Below are positions 18,636 to 27,824 of a stretch of 64,000 nucleotides of DNA, piece by piece. The first letter of the stretch is position 1, and each line of letters begins with the position of its first letter. The stretch is taken from assembly GCA_965214125.1 (NCBI GenBank), contig CBDCBA010000004.1:62001-126000 (forward strand), written 5' to 3'. This stretch comes from CBDCBA01 sp965214125. Its GTDB lineage: Bacteria > Planctomycetota > Phycisphaerae > Tepidisphaerales > Tepidisphaeraceae. The notes beneath the pieces are model-generated. The model was not told the origin of the DNA, did no database searches, and saw nothing but the letters and a program-made list of their open reading frames with translations. The translations under genes and the position numbers were made by a program.

Positions 18636-19820
18636 ATGATCCTTCCGCTTCTGCTGTCGGCGCTGCTTCAACCGGCCACGCAGCCGACGACCCAATCCGC
18701 GTTCCCGCAGCGGGCGATGCAGCCGGACGCCGCCGAACTCGCCGTCGTCCGCGGCGGGCCGGCAGAGGGCGTACGCGAGGGCGGGCTCGAGCCGCTTGTG
18801 TTGATCGACGGCCCGATGCCGACCACGTTCGACGTGGCCGACGACGGAACACTCTTCGTCGCCTTCCCGCGCTGGCTTGACCCGGTGAACTTCACCGTCG
18901 CGAAGGTCGACCCCGACTCGGCCGAACTAACGCCGTTTCCGGACGCCGAGACGAATGCGTATCACCCCGACGACCCCGAGCGCAACCCCGCCGCCGAGCA
19001 CTTCGTCTGCGTGCAGGCTGTGCGGTTCGACCCGCGGGGGCGGCTGTGGGTGCTCGACACGGGCGCCGTGAACATGGGCACCGTTACGCCCGGCGGGGCC
19101 AAGTTGTGGGGCTACGACACGAATACCGGCGAGCGGCTGAAGGCGATCACGTTCGAGGTGGGGCCGGACAAGCCGGTGCGCGAGAAGAGCTATCTGAACG
19201 ATGTGCGCTTCACCGACACGCACGCCTTCATCACCGACAGCGGTGTCGGCGGCATCATTGTCGTCGAGCTCGAAACCGGTGAGGCGTGGCGAAAGCTCGA
19301 CGGCAACGACGCTGTCAAACCGGACGAGTCGATCACGCTGATGGCCGAAGGCCATCCGCTGAAGATTCGTACGCCCGATGGTCAGGAGAAGCCGGTGCTG
19401 ATCGCGAGCGACGGCATCGCATTGTCGAGCGAGTTCGACGGCGCGATCCTCTTCACGCCCCTTACGGGCCGCAAAATGTTCAGCGCGTCGGTCCCGGACC
19501 TCATCGACCGCGATGGCGAGAGCGTTGGCACACGGAAAGTCGCCGATATGCCCAGTGCCAACGACGGCATCGCGCTCGACGGCGACGCGTGGGTCTACAC
19601 CACCGACTTCGAGGACAACGCCATCCGCCGCATCAGCCCGGCTGGCGAGGTCGAGCTTGTCGTCCAAGACGAACGTCTGATTTGGCCCGACTGCGTGATC
19701 GTCAAGAACGGCCGCGGCTACGTCAGCGGCAACCAACTCAGTCGCCAGCCGCAGTTCCACCGCGGTGAGGATTTGCGTGAAGGGCCGTACGCGATCTATA
19801 CCTTTCCGATCCCGGAGTAG
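18636..19820 (+). CDS. Major royal jelly/yellow-family beta-propeller protein, secreted
   Basis: This 394-residue protein starts with a short signal peptide (MILPLLLSALLQPATQ). It shows the MRJP/yellow-family pattern: TLFVAFPRW, VQAVRFDPRGRLWVLDTG, YLNDVRFTDTHAFITDSG, GIALSSEFDGAILFTPLTGR and IRRISPAGEVELVVQDERLIWPD. These fit the six blades of the propeller. Bacterial members have been compared with L-dopachrome tautomerase and SMP-30-like proteins, but their substrates are mostly unknown. It follows the dehydrogenase by 6 bp, hinting that the pair acts on the same small molecule. Confidence 0.88.
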   Translation: MILPLLLSALLQPATQPTTQSAFPQRAMQPDAAELAVVRGGPAEGVREGGLEPLVLIDGPMPTTFDVADDGTLFVAFPRWLDPVNFTVAKVDPDSAELTPFPDAETNAYHPDDPERNPAAEHFVCVQAVRFDPRGRLWVLDTGAVNMGTVTPGGAKLWGYDTNTGERLKAITFEVGPDKPVREKSYLNDVRFTDTHAFITDSGVGGIIVVELETGEAWRKLDGNDAVKPDESITLMAEGHPLKIRTPDGQEKPVLIASDGIALSSEFDGAILFTPLTGRKMFSASVPDLIDRDGESVGTRKVADMPSANDGIALDGDAWVYTTDFEDNAIRRISPAGEVELVVQDERLIWPDCVIVKNGRGYVSGNQLSRQPQFHRGEDLREGPYAIYTFPIPE

Positions 19821-19840
19821 CAGCCGCGTATCGTCGTCCC

Positions 19841-22800
19841 ATGCCGGCCGTTGCGGAGAAAAGTCGAAAGCGTCAAACGTCCACCACCTCGCCCGTGCCG
19901 GCGAAGGCGTTGCGTGAGTTGATGGAGGCGCCCGAGCTCCGGGCGCTCGCCGAGGCCGTGCAGCCGGAGCGGCCGACACTGGTGAGTGGCCTTTGGGGTA
20001 GCAGTGTGGCGGCGGCGGTGGCGAGTGTGGGAATCCGGGGGAAGCGGCCGGTTCTCCTGATTTGCGGGCATATTGATGAGGCCGACGATCTGGCGGATGA
20101 CATTGAGCTTTTCGCAGGCACGCGGCCCGAGGTGCTGCCGGCGCTCGAAACGGCCGGCGGGCTCGGGCAGGCGTCGGAGGAACTTGTCGCCGATCGCATG
20201 CGCCTGCTCGCGCGGTTGCATCGCCACGAGAACGCGCCGCCGTTTCTCGTCGCGCCGATCCAGGCGCTCATGCAGGCCGTGCCGGAGCCGGATGAACTCA
20301 AACACCTCAGCTTCCACCTGCGGCCGGGGCAGGAGATCGAGCCGGAAAAGCTCATCATCTGGCTCGCCGACCACGGCTTCAACCGGTTGGACCAAGTCGA
20401 AGTGCCCGGCGACTTCGCCGTGCGCGGCGGCATCATCGACGTCTACCTGCCCGGCAAGTACGACACCGCCGACGACAGCGGTATGCAGCAACTCGGCCTG
20501 CCGGTGCGCGTCGACTTTTTCGGCGACCAGATCGAAACGATCAAGCGCTTCAACATTGACACCCTCGGCAGCGAGGGCACGATGGAGGCGCTGGAAATCG
20601 TCGATCTGAAGGGAAAACTGGACGAAACACGATCCACAAGCGCATTGAAGTACGTCGCCGACGACGCGGCGGTCTTCCTGTGGGCTCCGCTCGAAATCGC
20701 CGAGCAGGCCAAGGCCTACCTGACGCGGGCCCCGGATCAGCGTGGTCTCTACCCGCTGGCGAGTGTGCTGAAGCTCGTCGGCGACCGGCCGACGGTCGAG
20801 GCGAGCCAGTTCGAAGCGACGGGGGTGAGCCTGCTCAGCGACGCCGAGCCGACGAAGGTGAAGCTGCCCGTTCGCTCGCTCCAAAAGTTCGAAACCGAAC
20901 CGAAGCAGGCGCTGCTCGAGCTCGCGGAACTCTCGAAGACGCACGATGTGGCCGTCTTCTGCGATAATGAGGGGGAGAGGAAGCGATTCTGCGACCTGCT
21001 CGAAGCGGAGGCACCGGGCGGTCGTGAGCGCGTCGAGACGCCGGTGGGGTATCTGCACCGAGGGTTCGTCTTCGGTGACGAGGGCGGCCGACCGCTGGCG
21101 CTCGTTGGCCACCACGAAATCTTCCACCGTTACGAGCTGCGCCGCCGCGTCAAGAACAAGGGCGTCGCGACGAAGACAATCGACTCCTTCCTCGACCTGA
21201 ACGTCGGCGACTATGTCGTACACGTCGCCCACGGCATCGCCAAGTTCACGGGAATGCAGACAATGGAAAAGGAGGGCAAGACGGAGGAATACCTGACGCT
21301 TCGTTTTGCAGAAAGCGCGGCTCTTTATGTTCCTGCGTCACGCATCAACCTGATCCAGAAGTATGTCGGTGGCTTCAGTGGCCACCCGACGCTCAGCCGA
21401 TTGGGCGGGAATCTGTGGGACAAGCAGAAGGAGAAGGTCAGCGAAGCCGTGATGGACATGGCGGCGGAACTCCTTGAAGTTCAGGCCAAACGCGCGGCAC
21501 AGGTCGGTCATCCGTTTCCGGCCGACACCGAATGGCAGGGGGAGTTCGAGGCCGAGTTCCCGTACACGCCAACCGACGATCAGGTGACGGCGGCTGAGGA
21601 CATCAAGAGTGATATGACCAAGCCGCGCCCGATGGACCGCCTGCTTTGTGGCGACGTGGGCTACGGAAAGACTGAGATGGCCATGCGTGCTGCATTTAAG
21701 GCTGTCGAAGCCGGCAAGCAAGTGGCCGTTCTGGTGCCCACTACAGTCTTGGCCGAACAGCACGAACGATCGTTCAAGGAACGGATGAAGAGCTACCCGT
21801 TCCACATCGAAAGCCTGTCGCGCTTTAAGAAGGCGAGCCAGGTGAAGCTCATTCAGGAGAGCCTGAAGGCCGGCGACGTCGACATTGTGATCGGCACGCA
21901 CAAGCTGCTCGGCAAAGACGTGAAGTTCGCCGACCTCGGCCTGGTCGTGATCGACGAGGAGCAACGCTTTGGCGTGACGCACAAGGAAAAACTCAAGCAA
22001 CTGCGCAGCCAGGTCGACGTGCTGACGATGTCGGCCACGCCGATCCCGCGGACGCTGCACATGGGCATGGTCGGCTTGCGCGACATCAGCAGTCTGACCA
22101 CGCCGCCGCAGGATCGGCGGTCGATTGTGACCGAAGTTCTCGGCTTCGACGATCAACGCATCAAGCTCGCCATCCTGCGCGAACTACAAAGGGATGGACA
22201 AGTCTACTTTGTCCACAACCGCATCAGCGACATCTACGAAGTAGCGGGCATGATCCAGAACATGGTACCCGAGGCCCGCGTGACCGTCGGCCACGGGCAG
22301 ATGGAGGAGGGGGCGATGGAAAAGGCGATGCTCAAGTTCATCCGCCACGACGCGGATGTGCTTGTGAGCACCACCATCATCGAGAGCGGTTTGGACATTC
22401 CCAACGCGAACACAATGTTCATCAACGGGGCCGACCGCTTCGGGTTGAGCGAGCTTCACCAGTTGCGCGGCCGCGTCGGGCGGTTCAAGCACCGGGCGTA
22501 CTGCTACCTGTTGCTCCCGCCGGACCGCGCGATTACGCCCGTGGCGGCGAAGCGACTGAAGGCGATCGAGGAGTTTTCCCACCTCGGCGCCGGGTTCAAG
22601 ATTGCCATGCGCGACCTCGAATTGCGCGGCGCCGGCAACATCCTGGGCCCCGAGCAGAGCGGTCACATCGCGGCGGTCGGGTACGAGATGTACTGCCAGC
22701 TTTTGGAGGAAGCGACGCGGCAACTCAAGGACGAGCCGGCCCCGGTCAAGCCCGAGGCGCACGTCGAGATCGACATCGCGGCGTTCATCCCCAAAACCTA

Positions 22801-23200
22801 CGTCCACAATGACCGCCAACGCATGGATGTCTACCGCCGCCTCACGCGCTGCACGGACATCGAGACGATCCAGCAGCTCAAGCAGGATGTCGCCGACGCC
22901 TTCGGCGAACCGCCCAGGCAGATGGACATTCTCTACGCATTGACGGAACTTCGCCTGCTCGCGAGCCACTTCGGCATCGACAGCGTGATCCGCAAGCAGC
23001 CCGATGTCGTCCTCGGTTGTCGCGACGTACAGCGGGCCCAAATGGCCCTCCACGGCGTGCCCGGCCGCGTGAGCAAGGTGGATGACAAGACGCTCTACCT
23101 TCGCCCGCCAGCGGTCTTCCTTCAGCCCGAGGTGTTGCTGGTCACACTGCGCAACCTGCTGTTCAAGGCCTATGAGTCCGAGCGGGCGGCCGCGAACTAA
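19841..23200 (+). CDS. mfd: Transcription-repair coupling factor Mfd
   Basis: This 1119-residue Mfd removes RNA polymerase stalled at lesions and recruits UvrA. The UvrB-homology module occupies the N-terminal third (PVRVDFFGDQIETIKRF). The CarD-like RNA-polymerase-interaction domain is near residue 456 (DYVVHVAHGIAKFTG). The helicase has Walker A GDVGYGKTEMA near 603 and DEEQRFG near 704. The translocation motif GLDIPNANTMFINGADRFG and the C-terminal D7 domain are all present. Length is close to the usual 1100-1150. It starts 20 bp after the royal-jelly-family gene. Confidence 0.98.
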   Translation: MPAVAEKSRKRQTSTTSPVPAKALRELMEAPELRALAEAVQPERPTLVSGLWGSSVAAAVASVGIRGKRPVLLICGHIDEADDLADDIELFAGTRPEVLPALETAGGLGQASEELVADRMRLLARLHRHENAPPFLVAPIQALMQAVPEPDELKHLSFHLRPGQEIEPEKLIIWLADHGFNRLDQVEVPGDFAVRGGIIDVYLPGKYDTADDSGMQQLGLPVRVDFFGDQIETIKRFNIDTLGSEGTMEALEIVDLKGKLDETRSTSALKYVADDAAVFLWAPLEIAEQAKAYLTRAPDQRGLYPLASVLKLVGDRPTVEASQFEATGVSLLSDAEPTKVKLPVRSLQKFETEPKQALLELAELSKTHDVAVFCDNEGERKRFCDLLEAEAPGGRERVETPVGYLHRGFVFGDEGGRPLALVGHHEIFHRYELRRRVKNKGVATKTIDSFLDLNVGDYVVHVAHGIAKFTGMQTMEKEGKTEEYLTLRFAESAALYVPASRINLIQKYVGGFSGHPTLSRLGGNLWDKQKEKVSEAVMDMAAELLEVQAKRAAQVGHPFPADTEWQGEFEAEFPYTPTDDQVTAAEDIKSDMTKPRPMDRLLCGDVGYGKTEMAMRAAFKAVEAGKQVAVLVPTTVLAEQHERSFKERMKSYPFHIESLSRFKKASQVKLIQESLKAGDVDIVIGTHKLLGKDVKFADLGLVVIDEEQRFGVTHKEKLKQLRSQVDVLTMSATPIPRTLHMGMVGLRDISSLTTPPQDRRSIVTEVLGFDDQRIKLAILRELQRDGQVYFVHNRISDIYEVAGMIQNMVPEARVTVGHGQMEEGAMEKAMLKFIRHDADVLVSTTIIESGLDIPNANTMFINGADRFGLSELHQLRGRVGRFKHRAYCYLLLPPDRAITPVAAKRLKAIEEFSHLGAGFKIAMRDLELRGAGNILGPEQSGHIAAVGYEMYCQLLEEATRQLKDEPAPVKPEAHVEIDIAAFIPKTYVHNDRQRMDVYRRLTRCTDIETIQQLKQDVADAFGEPPRQMDILYALTELRLLASHFGIDSVIRKQPDVVLGCRDVQRAQMALHGVPGRVSKVDDKTLYLRPPAVFLQPEVLLVTLRNLLFKAYESERAAAN

Positions 23201-23421
23201 CGCGACCGGCGGCGCCAAGAGGCGAGGCGCTGGCCGACGCGATTCCAGGCGGTTGCGCCGGTGCGGCGGACGCGGCGGAAGAGGGGCGGCCGCGTCGGTC
23301 CGGTGCGTGGCGGGCCGACCTGCTCGCGCAACAGCGTTGTGTTGATCTCCCGGCCGGCGGGGTCGCCGTCAAGGGTGCGGTGGACGAAGAGACTGGCGAG
23401 GGAGTTGTTGTAGTCGTTCAT
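23197..23421 (-). CDS. Small hypothetical basic protein
   Basis: A possible 74-residue protein runs from an ATG at 23421 (MNDYNNSLASLFVHRTLDGD) to a TAG or TAA overlapping the mfd end by 4 bp, convergently. The first half looks protein-like and the second half is Arg-rich and low in complexity. No ribosome-binding site is obvious, and I recognise no family. It could be a real short gene or a chance frame. Confidence 0.35.
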   Translation of the reverse strand: MNDYNNSLASLFVHRTLDGDPAGREINTTLLREQVGPPRTGPTRPPLFRRVRRTGATAWNRVGQRLASWRRRSR

Positions 23422-23686
23422 CTTGCTGGAGTGGAGGGGGGCATGTGCTCCATCCGCCGCCGACGCCGGTGGACCGGCATCCGTGGCGGACCGAGGCGGA
23501 TCGCAACGGCGTGAGGCCACCGCCGATTCGCCCTGTGCCTCTTCAATTGGCGTGCCGCTCAAGATGAACGCAGCCTCAAGCGACTCTTCAGGGCGTTCCT
23601 GTTCCGGGGATGGCCTATAAAATAAGCATTCGCAACGGGGGCTGCCGAGTCACTGAACGGCTTGGCGCCAGCGACGCACCAACGCG

Positions 23687-23716
23687 GCACGCCACGCCGA
23701 GATCGGCGTGGCGTGC
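23687..23716. terminator. Strong hairpin downstream of rpoZ
   Basis: A perfect 14-bp stem (GCACGCCACGCCGA and its complement) with a 2-nt loop lies 25 bp beyond the rpoZ stop. No T-run follows on either strand, so it is not a classical intrinsic terminator. It could stabilise the 3-prime end of the minus-strand operon or mark a factor-dependent terminator. Confidence 0.45.
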
Positions 23717-23740
23717 GACTGCGATGTCGAGATGAGCCGG

Positions 23741-23956
23741 CTACGCCGTCTCGGCGTCCTGCTCCAACTCGGCGGTGATCTTGTCGCGGAGAATCTCCTC
23801 GATGACGACCTCCATGTCGGTCATGCCGGGCTTGCGGTCGATCAGCGGGCGGCTGCCGCGCATGAGCTCGACGCGGCGCTTCTGAATGAGCGCCGTCAGG
23901 CGAAATCGGCCGCCGACCTTGTTGACGATGTCATCACTCTTGAGGGCTTCGATCAT
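23741..23956 (-). CDS. rpoZ: DNA-directed RNA polymerase omega subunit
   Basis: This 71-residue protein begins MIEALKSDDIVNKVGGRFRL and contains LTALIQKRRVELMRGSRPLI, the conserved core of omega, which helps fold and assemble the beta-prime subunit. The start at 23956 aligns with the family; an upstream in-frame ATG would add an atypical extension. It follows gmk by 32 bp, the same gmk-rpoZ order seen in many bacteria, and ends before a strong hairpin. Confidence 0.93.
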   Translation of the reverse strand: MIEALKSDDIVNKVGGRFRLTALIQKRRVELMRGSRPLIDRKPGMTDMEVVIEEILRDKITAELEQDAETA

Positions 23957-23988
23957 GGGGGACGAGCATCGTAGGCCGCCTAAATGGA

Positions 23989-24594
23989 TCACGCCCCGTC
24001 GTCGTTCAAGAGATCGCTGCTGCGACGGTGGCGGATGATCTTTTGCAGGTCGGCGGTCGCCTCATCGAGATCGTCGTTGACGACCATGTTGTCGAACGCG
24101 CGGCTTCCCTTGGCCATGTGAATCTCACGGCGGGCGGCTCGGAAGCGTTTGGCGATCTGCGCCGGCTTGTCGCGGCCGCGCTCGATGAGGCGTTCCTCCA
24201 GCACCTTTTCGTCCGGCGGCAGGATGAAGATCAGCAGCGCCCGCGGGTAGTGGTAGCGAACCTGCAGCGCCCCCTGCACGTCGATCTCCATCAGCACGTC
24301 GCGCCCGGCGGAAAGCAGGTCGAGCGCGGGGTGTTTCGGGGTGGCGTAATACTCGTCGTAGTTTTGGGCGTATTCGAGGAACTCGCCGGCGTCGAGGCGA
24401 CGGAAGAAGTCGCCCTCGCTCACGTAGTCGTAAGCCTTGCCCTTTTCGTCGCCGGGCCGGCGATCGCGCGTGGTGACGGCCGGGACGTACTCGACGTCCA
24501 TCGAATCGGCCAGCCGCTTGCTCAGTGTGCTCTTGCCCACGCCGCTCGGGCCGCACAGGACGAGGAGGAGGCCGGGGTGGGCGGGGGACGTCAC
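23989..24594 (-). CDS. gmk: Guanylate kinase
   Basis: This 201-residue cytoplasmic kinase converts GMP to GDP with ATP. The P-loop GPSGVGKSTL is near residue 14. The GMP-binding segment TTRDRRPGDEKGKAYDYVSE follows, then YATPKHP and MEIDVQGALQVR. Length is normal. It lies upstream of rpoZ in the same direction and downstream of yicC, separated from the latter by an inverted-repeat element. Together these form a conserved housekeeping run. Confidence 0.96.
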   Translation of the reverse strand: MTSPAHPGLLLVLCGPSGVGKSTLSKRLADSMDVEYVPAVTTRDRRPGDEKGKAYDYVSEGDFFRRLDAGEFLEYAQNYDEYYATPKHPALDLLSAGRDVLMEIDVQGALQVRYHYPRALLIFILPPDEKVLEERLIERGRDKPAQIAKRFRAARREIHMAKGSRAFDNMVVNDDLDEATADLQKIIRHRRSSDLLNDDGA

Positions 24595-24612
24595 GGGCGA
24601 AGGATAGCAGGG

Positions 24613-24717
24613 AAGGATGAACGCAGAAGGATGAAGGATGAACCTGAAACCGAAGGCAGAGTCGGATTTGCCGATCTGGAGTCGGGTTCATCCTTCATCC
24701 TTCCGCCTTCATCCTTT
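24613..24717. repeat. Inverted repeat between yicC and gmk
   Basis: GAAGGATGAAGGATGAACC at 24626-24644 is the exact complement of 24685-24703 (19 bp). The pairing continues outward with two mismatches to about 24613 and 24717. The arms contain repeated AAGGATGA words. It fills nearly the whole gap between the two genes. It could be a miniature mobile element or an mRNA hairpin. Confidence 0.75.
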
Positions 24718-24722
24718 CAGCC

Positions 24723-25634
24723 TCACTCCACGTTCTGCACCTGTTCCTTCAGCCGATCGATGCTCCCCTTGATCTCGACGATGCGCACGGCGATGTCGGC
24801 GTCGTTGGCCTTGGAGCCGATTGTGTTCGCCTCGCGGAGCATCTCCTGGGCAATGAAATCGAGTTTGCGTCCCACGTGCGGCTGGTCAGCGTCGCGGACG
24901 TCTGCCTCAAACTGATCAACGTGGTGCTGCAAGCGGCTCAGCTCCTCGCTGATGTCGCTGCGTTCGGCGAAGATGGCGACCTCCTTGATGAGATCGCTCT
25001 TTGCGATGTTCAACTCCGCCTTGGCCATCAACTCGTTGACGCGGGCCAGCAGCTTGTCGTGGTACTGCGCGACCACGCTGCCCGCCCGGTCGCGGATGGC
25101 CGACAGGTGCCCGGCGATCACGCCGGTGTGCTGCATCAAATCATCGAGCAGCATCGCCCCCTCGCGCCGCCGCATCGCCTGCAGGTTCGCGACCGCCTTC
25201 TCGGTGAGGTCCAGGACGATGTCGCGGTGGGCGTCGAGGTTGGTCTCGTCGTCCGCCTCCTCGTCAGGCACGCCCGGCGGGGTGACGACGCCCGGCAGCG
25301 TCATCAGGCGTTCCGGCTCGCTTACGGCAAACCCGGCCTGCGTGAGAGCGGCGACGTAGGCCTTGAGCGCCTCGACGTTCACGTTCACCACCGGCGGCGC
25401 GGCCTCAACGGCCGGGGCGTCGGCGGCCTTCATGCGCAGGGCGTAGACCACGCTGCCGCGCCCGAGCTTGCGCCGCAGGATCGACTCGATCTCCGCCTCC
25501 AGTCCGCCCAGGGCATCCGGCAGGCGGATCGTGGGCTTGAAGTAGCGGTTGTTGAGCGACTTGATCTCGACGAGATAGCGGTGTCCCCCACGCTCGGCGG
25601 CCGCGTCGCCGAAGCCGGTCATGCTGAAGATCAT
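24723..25634 (-). CDS. yicC: YicC/YloC-family endoribonuclease
   Basis: This 303-residue protein begins IFSMTGFGDAAAERGG and contains VEIKSLNNRYFKPTIRLPD, the N-terminal signature of YicC-like proteins. It ends with the DUF1732 motif: AERSDISEELSRLQHHVDQF, then GRKLDFIAQEMLREANTIGS and KANDADI. Family members are metal-dependent endoribonucleases involved in RNA turnover and growth under stress. The ATG at 25634 matches the family start. It commonly sits directly upstream of gmk and rpoZ, as here. Confidence 0.93.
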   Translation of the reverse strand: MIFSMTGFGDAAAERGGHRYLVEIKSLNNRYFKPTIRLPDALGGLEAEIESILRRKLGRGSVVYALRMKAADAPAVEAAPPVVNVNVEALKAYVAALTQAGFAVSEPERLMTLPGVVTPPGVPDEEADDETNLDAHRDIVLDLTEKAVANLQAMRRREGAMLLDDLMQHTGVIAGHLSAIRDRAGSVVAQYHDKLLARVNELMAKAELNIAKSDLIKEVAIFAERSDISEELSRLQHHVDQFEADVRDADQPHVGRKLDFIAQEMLREANTIGSKANDADIAVRIVEIKGSIDRLKEQVQNVE

Positions 25635-25765
25635 GGAATGCGGAGGGAGGTGGGAGTGGGGGAGGTGGGATGTAGGCAGAGACCGGAATATAAACGCATC
25701 GGCATCAGCCGTTCCGGTCCGGCCCCTGCCCACATCCAACTTCTCTCGCTCCGACCTCCCCGGAC

Positions 25766-26182
25766 TCACGGCGAGTCGCCGGGGATTTCCTCGGCGAGTG
25801 ATTCGTCGCCCGGATCTTCCACCTGGCCGAGCGGTCCGCTGCCGCCGGAGCCCAGGCCGTCGCCGTCGACATCGGCGCCGTTGTTCTCCTCGCCGTCGGC
25901 GAGGGCGTTGCTTTGGGTGTCGCCCTGCCTGAAGTCCTGAGCGTGGACGGCGTCGCCGACCCAGATCATGCCCATCGCGAGCAGGAGGAAGAGGACGAAG
26001 ACGCTGCTGGTGACCCACGTCAGCACGTCGCCGGTCTTGGAGCCGAAGGCCGTGTTGCCCCCCGCGCCGCCAAAGGCGCTGCTGAGCCCGCCGCCGCGCC
26101 CCTTCTGGATGAGGATCAGCAGCATCAGGAAGACGCAGATCGAGCCGAACAGCAGGCCGAGCAGGTAGTAGAGAAAGCTCAT
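25766..26182 (-). CDS. secG: Preprotein translocase subunit SecG
   Basis: This 138-residue inner-membrane protein has two hydrophobic helices (FGSICVFLMLLILIQ and VTSSVFVLFLLLAMGMIWVG). They flank the conserved loop QKGRGGGLSSAFGG, which identifies SecG, the small SecYEG subunit that aids SecA-driven export. The C-terminus carries an unusual acidic Gly/Asp/Asn-rich tail of about 45 residues that standard SecG lacks. It is preceded by tpiA with a 12-bp gap, a common pairing. Confidence 0.93.
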   Translation of the reverse strand: MSFLYYLLGLLFGSICVFLMLLILIQKGRGGGLSSAFGGAGGNTAFGSKTGDVLTWVTSSVFVLFLLLAMGMIWVGDAVHAQDFRQGDTQSNALADGEENNGADVDGDGLGSGGSGPLGQVEDPGDESLAEEIPGDSP

Positions 26183-26194
26183 CGGGTCTAGACC

Positions 26195-26953
26195 TTAGGT
26201 GGGGCCGGTAGTGGGGCGGGCGGCGCGGAGTATCGGGAGGAACTGCTCGGCCTTCAGGCTGGCCCCGCCGACGAGCGCGCCGTCCACGTCGGGCTTGGCC
26301 ATCAACTCGGCCGCGTTGTCGGGCTTGACGCTGCCGCCGTAGATAATGCGTACGCGGTCGGCGAAATCGGGGTTCCAGTCCTCGGCGAGTTGCTCGCGGA
26401 TGTGGGCGTGGACGGCCTGCGCCTGGTCGCTCGTGGCCGTCTTGCCGGTGCCGATCGCCCACACTGGCTCGTAGGCAATCACCAGCCGCTCGGGTGCGTC
26501 GATGTTCGGCGACAACTCGCTGAGCTGCCCCTCGACGACGTCGAACGTCTGGTTCTGCTCGCGCTGCTCGAGCGTTTCGCCGACACAGTGAACGAGCGTC
26601 AGCCCCGCGTTGAAGACGGCCGACGCCTTCTTCGCCAGCAGTTCCGACGGCTCGCCGAGAATGTGCCGCCGCTCGCTGTGACCGACGAGGCAGAATTGGC
26701 AGCCGACATCCTTGAGCATCTCCGCCGACACCTCGCCGGTGTAAGCCCCCTGGCTCTCGAAGTAGCAATCCTGGGCCCCGAGCATCACCTTATCGCCGAG
26801 GTTCTGGCGAACCGCATCAAGGTAAACAAACGGCGGCGCACACCCTTCGTCGACGCCGGGATGCTCCTCGTCGGCGAACTGCTTGGCCAGCGCGAGGCTC
26901 GCCGCGCGGTCGAGGTTCATCTTCCAGTTGCCGGCAACGAAGGGGGTGCGCAT
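26195..26953 (-). CDS. tpiA: Triosephosphate isomerase
   Basis: This 252-residue TIM barrel interconverts dihydroxyacetone phosphate and glyceraldehyde 3-phosphate. The substrate Lys lies in AGNWKMN, the catalytic His in VGHSERRHILGE and the catalytic Glu in AYEPVWAIGTGK. The phosphate loop is IIYGGSVKPDNA. All active-site residues are present and the length is standard. It lies upstream of secG in the same direction. Confidence 0.97.
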   Translation of the reverse strand: MRTPFVAGNWKMNLDRAASLALAKQFADEEHPGVDEGCAPPFVYLDAVRQNLGDKVMLGAQDCYFESQGAYTGEVSAEMLKDVGCQFCLVGHSERRHILGEPSELLAKKASAVFNAGLTLVHCVGETLEQREQNQTFDVVEGQLSELSPNIDAPERLVIAYEPVWAIGTGKTATSDQAQAVHAHIREQLAEDWNPDFADRVRIIYGGSVKPDNAAELMAKPDVDGALVGGASLKAEQFLPILRAARPTTGPT

Positions 26954-26989
26954 GAGGGGCCGCCATGCTAGAGACGGCGGCCGCGGGCA

Positions 26990-27697
26990 TCAACTGCGTG
27001 ACAGCTTCCGATCGAGCGCGCCGGCGAGCCACTGCTGCCGCGAAAGAGAAAGCATCGTCCCAAATCGTAGCCGGTCGCGCACGAAGCCGGGGTGCGGGCC
27101 AAGGCACATCGAGATCGCTCCGCTGGCGTCGTTGCCGTTGACCGCGTGGCCCTTAAAAACCTCGATCCGCCGCACGCTGGCGGGATTAAAGTGCCGCGTC
27201 CGTCGCAGCAGCCCGAGTCCGGTGATGATGCGGCCCGCGTGGGGCGTGAGGTGGACCCGCGTGTGGCCCAACCACCCGTTCAGCATCGCCGCCACGTAGG
27301 TTCCGACAAACGCCAGGGCGGCCAATCCGGTACCGCCGAAGAGGGCGGCGACCGCCGGGTCGAACGCCACAGGGTTCCCGTTGCCGTCGCGCGCGTCGAG
27401 GACGTTCCACGCCTCCGGGTTGAGGTGCGCGAGGCCAACGAGAACGAAGCAACCGCCGACCGTTCCACCGATCGCAATGAACACGACGCCAACGAGCGTG
27501 CAGGCGATCAGTGTGATCCAGTTGCCGACTGAGCCGCCCCGATGCTGAGCGATCCAGACATGCTCGTTGAAACCCTCGGCACAGCGGCAGCCGGGCGGGG
27601 GCGTGAGGGGGTCGGGAACCTTCAACACATCCGCATCGTCGTCGATCGCACCGGATCGGACAACGTCATCTACTGGGGCGAGCCAGATTGGACTCAC
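26990..27697 (-). CDS. Hypothetical membrane protein
   Basis: A possible 235-residue protein has two strong membrane segments (WITLIACTLVGVVFIAIGG and FGGTGLAALAFVGTYVAAML). These are followed by a cytoplasmic region with HAGRIITGLGLLRRTRHFNP. That pattern is like PH-type membrane proteins that respond to envelope state, but I cannot name a family. The N-terminus before the first helix is uncertain. The GTG at 27697 is the first start after the palindromic element at 27705-27791, and shorter starts inside are possible. It is the last gene downstream of the oxidase operon. Confidence 0.6.
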   Translation of the reverse strand: MSPIWLAPVDDVVRSGAIDDDADVLKVPDPLTPPPGCRCAEGFNEHVWIAQHRGGSVGNWITLIACTLVGVVFIAIGGTVGGCFVLVGLAHLNPEAWNVLDARDGNGNPVAFDPAVAALFGGTGLAALAFVGTYVAAMLNGWLGHTRVHLTPHAGRIITGLGLLRRTRHFNPASVRRIEVFKGHAVNGNDASGAISMCLGPHPGFVRDRLRFGTMLSLSRQQWLAGALDRKLSRS

Positions 27698-27704
27698 CGC
27701 GCCC

Positions 27705-27791
27705 GGTAGCTGCGTCGCAACGCGACGCAGGGGAGGACGGGGCACGTTCAGTCGCGCGGGCGCCCCTGCGTCGCGTTGCGACGCAGCTACC
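27705..27791. repeat. REPIN-like double palindrome
   Basis: Two perfect 29-bp inverted arms (27705-27733 and 27763-27791) start and end with GGTAGC/GCTACC and enclose 29 bp. Each arm is itself a hairpin, TGCGTCGC-AAC-GCGACGCA. The GTAG foot followed by a palindrome is the structure of REP sequences handled by RAYT transposases. It lies between the lipoprotein gene and the membrane protein gene. Confidence 0.85.
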
Positions 27792-27824
27792 AGCGGGGGT
27801 TTGGTGGGGGTTGCGTGCGATTCG

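Noticed and set aside
23687..23716. A classical intrinsic terminator for rpoZ
   Set aside because: The stem is strong but no T-run follows on either strand, so only a terminator-like hairpin is claimed.
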